Of a stretch of DNA of 64,000 bases, positions 55,596 through 64,000 are shown piece by piece. Made by a program: the position numbers and the translations under genes. Positions within the stretch are counted from its first letter, which is position 1, and each line of letters starts with the position of its first letter. Origin of the DNA: Eutrigla gurnardus (lineage: Eukaryota > Chordata > Actinopteri > Perciformes > Triglidae); the NCBI GenBank assembly GCA_963514095.1, contig OY741268.1, positions 25,743,657-25,807,656 of the forward strand. The letters are read 5' to 3'. The notes beneath the pieces were generated by a model. It saw only the letters and a list, made by a program, of their open reading frames with translations, did no database searches and was not told where the DNA came from.

Positions 55596-57540
55596 TACCA
55601 CACACTTTCTTCACGAGTAAGGATGAAGTTCCCTGGAGCTCTTTGCGTTTCCAGGACCATTTGCTCTGGCCCTTTTCCTCTGTCCCTGGCCCCTCGGCCT
55701 GTTTATTGTAAGCATTAAGGTTTATCCCAGTGCTCCTCTGGACAGCCTTGGCCATCCTGTAACCCACCTCGGACCCTCCAACTTTGCATAGTGTACAGAG
55801 TCCAGCAGGGATGGTCCAACTACAACCTGTAGTAGAGTGAGGAGTCTGTCAGTAACGAGAACAGCCTCACAAAGAGGCACCTCTGAAAAAAGGTTCATTC
55901 ATCGAAACTTATTTGCAAATGCCTGCAGAGTTATAGGTTTATCTTTTTAAAGTATGTAATACTTTATAGTGTTTTGTTTTCCTCGGCTTTATCGACTGTT
56001 TGAGTTGGATGACTGCTTCTTCTTTTTCTTCTTTTTTTTTTTTGATGACGGAAGCAGTTGAATGATAATGGATGGGTGAGTGTGGGTAAATGCTATAGAT
56101 TGGGCAGTTTCTGATTTCAGAATGGTAATAAACTTCTATTATACATGAGAAAAACCACAGAAATCTAAACGGTGTTGAAGGTTTATTATTTCCTGGTGAA
56201 GGGAACTGTGGAGGTCTCTCTTCAATCAAACTCTTGATTGTGACCCATTTTCTCCTCCATAATGTAATAAAGGCCTCGCGTAGCTTGAAAGTCACTGTCG
56301 GCTGATATAACCATCTGTCCAGTAAAACAATTAACTCATCACTGGAGGAACAGCTTTTTTTTGTTTTTTTCTTTCGTGACTGACTGCACCAGCAAGATTT
56401 TTCCCTCATTGTAGAAGCCATTTGTCTTGTTCTATGTATGTATTTAACAAACAGTGACAAAAAGGAAACAACAAAAAAATATATACTACTGTGAAATGTG
56501 CTTTGTTTCTATTTTTCATTGCAACCGGCTCATGTAAGATAGTAAATTAGAACTGAACAGTGCATAATGAACACTACTGCATAGCCCTCAGAACTCTCGA
56601 CTCAACAGTTCACACGGCGGTTGTGCCATCGCCTCACTCAGCCCCCGCTTTGTGTGCCCTAAGCTTGCGAGCCATGTGATTTGGAGATGTAAAGTGGTGT
56701 GATGGTAGCCGTATGGTCTGACTTGCAGTGACTGTAGGCTTGTGATTCAGCTTTACTCGTCGTGGGTGGGGGAGTCCTCTGATCATCGTGGCTGTTGTTT
56801 AATATATACTTAGGGAAAAAAAATGCCTCCGCTGCATAGCTTTTATTTAAGATGGAGTCAGAATAGAAACAATAAAATGCATACATTTCCTCAGGGCTCA
56901 TTGTAAACGGTTCACACCCTACTTTGCAGTTGGTATTAAAGGTGTACATTTATATAAAGAGTCTCAAACAAAGAAGATGACATATTTCACTGGTGGTTTG
57001 GATGCTACGGGAGTTGGGCTGGTGGTGTAAGCTTACACTCGGGAGGGGAAGCGTGTCACAAGGCATTCTGATGTACAATACTGGTGTGATTAGATCAATG
57101 CTACTAGTGCAATTTCCCCGGTGTCCTCTCTAAAGCGGTGATGTCACCTCACACACTAGTGAGGCTCATTAGTTCAGCACCGCACCAGCACAGCTCACAC
57201 TGACAATGCAACATTACACTCAATATGAAGTCAGAGTTCCACACTTTGCTCTTGGTTTTCGTTTGGAAATGGGTTAAAGAACATGTTTTTGTGTGGACTT
57301 TGGCTGAGTTTTTCCTGTTTTTAATTTTCTTTCTTTGGTTGACAATCATTCATTGCTTCTTCGAGTGTTCCTTCAGAATAGACCGCTAGCGCTCCGTACT
57401 TCTGTCGTATTAATTTTGTTGAATGTTTGCATTTCCGGCTTTTGTGTGTTATGCAACTTTTATTGTAAATATTTACCCTCTAACATGTTTCATATACTTG
57501 CATCTGAAATTAAAATAAAAAATTTATACTCCAAGTCACT
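55596..57540 (+). other. rmnd5b 3' UTR and downstream region
   Basis: AATAAA signals are at 56127-56132, 56871-56876 and 57514-57519; I cannot tell which is used. The sequence is AT-rich and has no supported ORF. Confidence 0.45.
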
Positions 57541-58570
57541 TTTAGAGGCGTGTAATGGCATTTGGTGGTGGCCTGCTCCCACTAAAACTCACTATTTTCC
57601 TTTCATGGTTGTATAGCTGCCCTTCTTTCATCACCACATGGTGGCGCTGTTGCTGTATTATCTGTACTCTGACATTCGAGCTCAAGCTAGTTTTTTTTTT
57701 TCTTCATTTGAATGAGTTCCACAGCAAGGAACCATTTATTTTCCTATGTGAATTAATATTAAATAATCATGCGAAGGCATCAGATGAGCTGCAGCGATGG
57801 CGTCCAGCGCTGCAGCCCTCCCACGGAGCGATAACGTGTGAGGTAAGAATCCTTTTCTCATCCCACTTCAGTAAACCACTGCTGAGCTGTACAGTTATAT
57901 TAAGCCCCGGTTTATATAATGTTTTAAATGCCAAGATAAGGGCCTTGTGAGTCAGCAACAGCTCATATCTATTCACATGACCCTGGTAAAAATAAAATAT
58001 CTGGTTATGGACTTGCATGTCCGATCTCTCACTTTTCACACTATTTTATAGATGCTCTGCAAACATAACCATTTTTTTTTTTAAAGTCAAGTGTTAAGCT
58101 TTCATCCCCGCCAACATATCCGTGGCACTCTGTCATAGTTTGCACATTTGATGGTTTCCACTGAAGTGCTTTTTTTTCTTGAGCAAACAGGGATCCTCCT
58201 ATGTTTCCATCCCGGCTGACCTTCCGTCGGCCTGCTGTCTGTACGGCAGGAGATGGTATGCGGGGACTGGCCGGGTAGAGCGAGGGAGGGCGTTAGGGAG
58301 AGGCTGAGATAAGGATTCAAAGCTCAACCCCTAAAAGCCACATTAGTCCCAGCAGCCTCTGCTGCTCTGTTGTTCATTCTGCCACAAAGCTCCTGTCCTT
58401 GAGGTTTTATTGGCACGCTCTGTGGAGATTTTAAGCCCCTTCTGAGCAGGCGGGCGTCTGAGCCCTCGGGTGAATGCCATCAGTCACACCGCTAACATTT
58501 TGACAAGTGATTTCTGTTGAGTTTAATTCAGACGACGGCAGACAGAAAACAGCAGAAAAACAAGCTTTTA
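57540..58570. other. Convergent spacer between rmnd5b and n4bp3
   Basis: I see no exon, RNA gene or clear repeat here. Open frames are short and unsupported. Confidence 0.5.
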
Positions 58571-58586
58571 CACCACTTCATAAATG

Positions 58587-58592
58587 TTTATT
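58587..58592 (-). terminator. Candidate n4bp3 polyadenylation signal
   Basis: TTTATT on the plus strand is AATAAA on the minus strand, about 1.1 kb after the n4bp3 stop codon. The intervening 58593-59721 would be the 3' UTR; I saw no other feature in it. Confidence 0.45.
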
Positions 58593-59721
58593 AGGAATCC
58601 AAAACAAACACATATATACAGTTTAAGTCCAGTAAACAGACAAGAGTCACAGTAGGTTGAAGGGTCGGTTGAGAGCTGGCGTTTTGAATGTTCATATATT
58701 AATAATAAACAGTACAAAGAGAACATCCTCACCTATGTCATGCATTTAGTTGTCATTGGCTGGTTATGTGCACCAATAAGCAGGGCAGTTATGTTCAGCG
58801 TCCTAATCTGTTGATTGAAACCAAAAGATGTGGAGATATGCCCATTTAAGACAACAGTGTGCTTGAAGTACCGTGACGAAAGGCCAATAGAATCAGAATG
58901 ACGCTGTACAAAATCTAACAGGAGCTGGAAACTGGATGAGAAAGAAGTCACACACTTCCAGTTTCTGAAGTATAGCACACAGATTTTTCTTGATGGCACG
59001 GACACGCAGCATTAGTACCTTGGCACCAGTTCACTTTAATCCTTGATCCTTAACCCAGAGATGCAGCTTTCCTTCGCAGAACCTTCTGCACAGACTGACC
59101 AGGTGCTGAGATGTTACTGGGTCACACGAAATCCCTTTGAATCCTTTGGTTAACGATGCAGCAGTCCAAATTACCAAATTAACACACAAAATATTAACCA
59201 TCAAGATATCGACTTGCTCATTTACAGGTTTGTAACTGGGAAGATGTGTTAAGCAGGACAATCTCAGGTTATGGGTCCAGTCTTTGCAGGATCGAGGCAT
59301 CAAACAATCAACAAGGGAATGGCAAACGGACTGGAAACTGGATGAGCCCATTTTCCGCCAGGAGAAGAAGGTAGAGGAAAATTATAAATTATATATAAAG
59401 GAACAACTCAGAGTGAAAATTTTGACTTAATATCTAATATTTTTTTCATAGCGGATCAAAAGCTTGACTCGGGGGCACATTTTCTTCTTTATTTTCTCAC
59501 TTTTTCATAATGACTAACTTGATATCTTAAATTCTGACAGGTCAAAACTTTCCTTTTTTACATTTTGTCTTCGTAAGTAAACATTTCTAAATGATCTCTC
59601 ATGTAACGTTTACTTATTTTGAGTCACTCTCTCAATTTTCTTTCCTTCTCCGGTGGACATGGGCTTCAGTAGAAAAACAAAATAAAACGGTTTGCATTGC
59701 AAATACCAGGGAGTGTCACAT

Positions 59722-62700
59722 TCAAATTTCAGACGATTCAATTCTCTCTATCCACGGCAAACCAGAGGAAGGTCTGTCGTCTTGTTTTTCACTCGCTCTC
59801 TCGCTCCTCAGCTCTGGCACCTCTCTTTCCAATGTCCCATCTCTGCTCCCACCTCCTCCTCCTCGCTCGCTGCCTCCCCTCAGCTGGTGCACTTCCCTCT
59901 CCAGCGCTTCATTGTGGTGGTACATCTCCAAGTAGCTGGCCTGCAGCTCCTTCTGGTAGCGGATGACCTTGTCCTTCTCCATCTGCCACGTCCTCCTCTC
60001 CTCCTCGAAAGCCGTGGCCTGGGCCTCGCTCTGGCGTCGCTCCAGCAGGAGCTCTGCTCGCAGACGCTCCTCTGTCGAGCCCCCACACCCGCCTGGAAGC
60101 AAGAGGTTCACATGGCTTCAACTACAGTCCGGCGGGGGCCGCAAGGGAGATAAAGTGAAACACATTTGGGTGCAGAGAGCTCCTGACCTAGTTGGTCAAA
60201 TATGCCGATTTGGGGTCCAAGCCTCTAAAATAACCCAGACGAGCTCCAGCTATGTTGATAAAAAGCACAGTTTGGATGCCTCACTTGATGTGATATTAAA
60301 CAGACATCAATGGCATATAATTACCCTGCTGCTTTCACATTTTTTCCCATGGATGTCAGCCTGGCATGCGCATGCTTTAATAGTCTTGTTGTTTTTTCTG
60401 TGGTTGAATGGTGATCAGTCGGATTCATGTAAAGAGACTTTGAGACTAAAGTGCCGCGTCAACAAATGATCTCCAGCTCTTATCTGTGTTATGACTAAAG
60501 TAACGGGTATTCCTTTTAACCATCAAAAGCACGTCGTTGAAACATTCCAGCCATGGTAAGGGACGGACACATAAATCTACCTGTCGCTCCAGCTGAAGGA
60601 CCCTCCTCGGCTCCTTTTCCGTCCTCGTGTGCCGTCTGGGAGGGGCATCTGCGACGCTGCGTCCCCTGCAGGACCAGCTTCAAAGCGTCTATCTGGCCCT
60701 CCCTGTTGCGAAGATCTGTACGGGTCTCTCTGAGCTGGGTCTTCAGTTGGAAGATCTCACTCAGCTTGTGGGTCACCTCTGCCTGAGAGTCCCTGAGCTG
60801 CTGCTTCAACAAGGAGATCTCCCCTGACTTCTGGCAAACCTGAGAGAAATAAAGGAGGAGGAGGACATTTTTACGGACCTGGCTATGATCGTTTTAAGAG
60901 GACAAACAGGGAAGGAATTCAGTTACCTGCAGTGTCCCCTGTAATTACTATTTTCTAAGTGCTTCTCCCTGCCGTAAAGTGACCCCCACCCTGTTGAGAA
61001 CATACCTCCCACTGCGTCTCCTCCAGAGTGGGACTGGTTCGCTTCGCCATGGCTCCAGCCCCCTCGCTCCTCTCCTTATTTAGGCCGTCGAGTTCCTCCT
61101 GCAGCCGGTTCTTCTCCTGCTGGGCCTTGAACAGCTGCAACTGCAGGCTGCGCTGGGAACGCTGGGCATGCTGGGAAACCTGACGCAGCTTGGCAGCATA
61201 CAGGCGTTTCAGCTCCTCCACCTCCTTCTCCCACAGACGCTGTTTCCCTTCAAACACCTGCGTGTGCGGCGAGCAAGTTGCGGGTCAAACTTCAAAAGAG
61301 AGGCAGGCGGGTGTATAGATGGATGGCGTGGAACAGACCTGTGACAGGACATTCACCTGAGCGATGGCGCCCTCACTCTCGTCCAGGTTTCTCTTCATCT
61401 GCTTCAGCTCGTGCTCCTTCTCCACCAGGCGCTCCTCCAGATCCCGGACCTGAATCAAAGACGTGAAGGATTTACCAGTCTGTAAATCATTCTGACCTGC
61501 TCATCCTGCCACCCATCTGTGCTCAGCTCACCACGTCCTCCACAGACAGGGAGAGTGTCCATTCGTAAGGGGGTGGAGCCTCCCCTCCATATGGAGCCAG
61601 GCGGCTCAGGGTTGCCATGCTCCGACAAGCCACCTCTCCTAAGGCCACGCCCCCTGGCCTCACAGCCCTCGGGCCCAGGGAGGTGCGGTCCAGGGAGCCG
61701 ATGGTGTTGATTTGGCCCATAGATGCACTAGGGGAAAGGGAATCCAATTAACAAGCAGTTCTCTTCCATAATCACCCACCCACACAGTCATTATGTATAA
61801 AAAAATCTATTATAGCAACACTTCTTTTGAATATAAAGTAGAGCTGAGACAATAATACTGCGGCAGACCTGATGTGCGACAAGTGTGGGCGGAAGGGAGG
61901 CCGGTACGGTGGCAGGCTGCTCATGGAGTTATGGCCCGAGTCTGACAGGTTATCATCCTCCTGGCTCATCCCACGCACCGAGGAGGCGGCCTACAGTCAT
62001 AATTACACAGTTATTCATCGCGGCAGCATTAATAGATTGAGAAAAGGTTCATTTTAGTCCCAAATAACGACTGAACAAATCATGAGAACATTCGTTTTTT
62101 TGCTTCTGTAATTAAGGGATCCAAAAGCTGAATCACTTGTTCCCCCTCAACTTTCCAACAAGTGTAACTGAAGTCTATGAGAAGTAAACCAGATAAACGG
62201 ATTAACCATCTCCTTGGCAGAGAGTCAATGACTGGGCACGCAAATTGATTAATGGGACCTGGACCCAGGCTTAAAGATCAGGTGTTCAGATACCTTGTTA
62301 CTACTGGATGTCGGTCCTCCGTGACGGGAGGGCGAGGAAGAGGAGGACGAGGTGGAGACAGCTTTGGGCACGTGAGCGTAGGCTCTGTGAAGCCCGTTGG
62401 AAAGGCCGTGCTCCACGTCCTCCGACTTGGAAGACGGATAGAGGTTTTGCATGGAGCTGAAATTCTTGGGGGTGACGGGCTTGAAGGCAGACCTTAAACG
62501 AGCCTGGAGGGGAAGAACCGGGAGACGTTTAGAGGATGCAGCGATAGTAGAAGAGAGCGGAGGCTAGAGAGGAGAGAGAGACCTTACTCTGAGTAAGCAG
62601 CTGTGCAAGCAGATACATCGCAATGTTTCTATTAAATCAATTCTGTCCCGCCCTGCGTGTCCGAAGAGTCGATCAATTTGAGCAAACGGAATAGGTGAGA

Positions 62701-63587
62701 TTCGATTGCTGCAATAAATTCAGCAACACAGCAATTGGCAGATTCTCAATCCATGCTGGTTCACTGGAGGAGATTTAAGGCTGTTGTACCACGCTGCCAG
62801 AGACGTATGAATGTGATTCTGATCAATTTAACACGCCAGCAGCCAGTCAGCGTCTGGCTCTATGTCGTTTTATAAAGAGAACACAACGGGAAGTCATTCA
62901 GCCGTCTGAATCCATGAATGAGACTCGCCCTTCCTCCTCATAACTTCTGCTTGGGGTTACTTTACATTTAGGATTAATGCTAAGTATTTCACTCTGATAG
63001 TAATAGAGTTGAATAATCTAATGCACACGATGCCTAAAATGTAAATAGACTTCATAACATTGGCCCTTTGCAGTGATTTAAACAACCATATTCACCTTCT
63101 CGTACTTTCCCCCGCTTGGCAGCGAGTTCTTTGTCAGATCTACCTCGGTTCCGTCTTTATGGTAGACCTTGGCGTATAAGTTGTCCTCCTCGCGGCCACC
63201 GGCAGAGCCGAGGCCGGAGATGACGTCCGTCTTACCGTCGCTTGCTTTGGGCTCTTTTCTGTTTGGAGGCACAGCAGGTCAACTGAGGTCAAGTCCTGTC
63301 ATGTTTGAAATTAACGAGAAGCACCTTCACAGCTTCATAGACACTCACCTGGTGATGTTGAGGTAGTTGAGGAGCTCTCTTTGGGTGAAGCCTTTCTTCA
63401 GGAGGCCGTTGGCGTGTTTGGGTCTCACCTGGGGGACTGCGAGGCTGCCTTTAGTTGGAGACACGTCTGGCCTCTCCACCAGGCTGCCTACACTTCCCAT
63501 GCCGCAACGGGACGCGAGGGGCAACGGGTTCCGGAAGTTTTTTTTGGGGCCGCGGGTCAGAGGAAGAGTCTGGACTGAGGTTGCCAT
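59722..63587 (-). CDS. n4bp3: N4BP3 (NEDD4-binding protein 3), complete coding region, nine exons
   Basis: N4BP3 binds the WW domains of NEDD4-family E3 ligases, acts in neurite growth and vesicle-linked signalling, and has a LZTS/FEZ1-type coiled coil. Coding exons (minus) are 63349-63587, 63096-63258, 62294-62503, 61869-61990, 61532-61727, 61357-61449, 61006-61257, 60581-60839 and 59722-60092. All have GT-AG borders and closed phase, giving 634 residues (human 544). The start has an in-frame TAA two codons upstream. N-terminal MGSVGSLVERPDVS and GLLKKGFTQRELLNYL match the human protein as I remember it, as do FKPVTPKNFSSMQNL, the coiled coil (about 320-600, with LKRLYAAKLRQVS, SLLKQQLRDSQAE, RTWQMEKDKVIRYQKE) and the SSEI end. 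A PPPY motif at 296-299 is the expected WW ligand; LPPY at 230-233 is a second candidate. The acceptor at 63621 (long T tract, TTACAG) shows that the 5' UTR continues beyond the window. Confidence 0.96.
62504..63095 (-). other. n4bp3 intron 2
   Basis: A 592-bp intron between EKV-splice donor AAG/GTGAAT and acceptor CCCCTCCAG. No other feature seen. Confidence 0.8.
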
Positions 63588-63620
63588 TGGTTACAGGGCT
63601 CCCTGGGAGAGTAAGGCGCT

Positions 63621-64000
63621 CTGTAAGACAAAAAAAAAGGAAGAGGAGAAGGTAAGAGTTAGACCTGTTTACAGTAAATAATGAGCTGTTAACCAAGATG
63701 ACTGAGCTCTTGATGGCAACGTGTCATTATAGGCTGTTAAGATGCTCCCTTGGCAAAAGATTTTAAAAGCCAGGTGCCTGTTCATTCTTTTAAAGCTGCA
63801 ACCAACCTTACCATAGTATGCTGCTATTTAAGCATGTTAGTATGCATTTGCATAGCAGCATTTGATAATCAGGACTAAACAAATCCTTCAGATTTATCCT
63901 CTGGGCACCATGACTATCTGTCATAAATCCATCCATGTCAACATTTTAACCTCTAAGGTTAAAAAAACGAAGCTGTGTTTTTCCTCCTTTAGTGAAATAA
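63621..64000 (-). other. Upstream intron of n4bp3 (5' UTR)
   Basis: Sequence right of the acceptor at 63621-63622 is intronic to the edge of the window; the noncoding first exon is not present. It includes a short remnant (63875-63955, CCTCTGGGCACCATGACTAT) of the percomorph repeat seen at 27055-27400. Confidence 0.55.

Noticed and set aside
55939..56460. 173-codon minus-strand frame downstream of rmnd5b
   Set aside because: AT-rich and Lys/Ser-rich, no family similarity, and it lies across the presumed rmnd5b 3' UTR on the opposite strand.

Overview
This window is nuclear DNA from a vertebrate, most likely a percomorph teleost fish. It has GT-AG introns, long poly-pyrimidine acceptors, dense (CA)n/(TG)n microsatellites and degraded fish-type interspersed repeats. 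All five genes are vertebrate genes whose human orthologs, from memory, lie on chromosome 5q (HBEGF and PROB1 in 5q31; RUFY1, RMND5B and N4BP3 in 5q35). No bacterial, viral or plasmid gene, CRISPR array or intact transposase was seen.

Layout. (1) 1-1.15 kb: the 5' end of rufy1 on the minus strand, running off the left edge. (2) 2.8-6.3 kb: a complete hbegf on the plus strand, head to head with rufy1. It encodes a membrane-anchored EGF-family growth factor, and its 3' UTR carries AU-rich elements. (3) About 6.4-39 kb: a gene-poor stretch of about 32 kb in which I could support no coding exon. It holds many microsatellites, a 27-copy 33-bp minisatellite (34.3-35.2 kb), an inverted-repeat element at 30.9-31.1 kb and several decayed fish repeats. 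(4) 39.0-48.6 kb: a very large disordered protein of 2,654 residues in one minus-strand exon, of the PROB1/C4orf54/CEFIP group and probably prob1. A perfect MEF2/TATA-like site lies upstream. (5) 51-57.5 kb: rmnd5b on the plus strand, nine coding exons, a CTLH/GID ubiquitin ligase subunit. (6) 58.6-63.6 kb: n4bp3 on the minus strand, nine coding exons, a NEDD4-binding coiled-coil protein, tail to tail with rmnd5b; its 5' UTR continues beyond the right edge.

The genes do not form one pathway or operon. RUFY1 (endosomal trafficking), HB-EGF (EGFR ligand), RMND5B (E3 ligase) and N4BP3 (E3 partner) are independent loci in an old linkage group. Exon boundaries were worked out by hand from splice motifs, reading phase and remembered family sequence, and phase closes across hbegf (236 aa), rmnd5b (391 aa) and n4bp3 (634 aa). 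I did not find a convincing undescribed system. The best leads are the minisatellite with a higher-order 99-bp repeat, the enlarged prob1 with its candidate muscle promoter, the short inverted-repeat structures and the dispersed-repeat copies.
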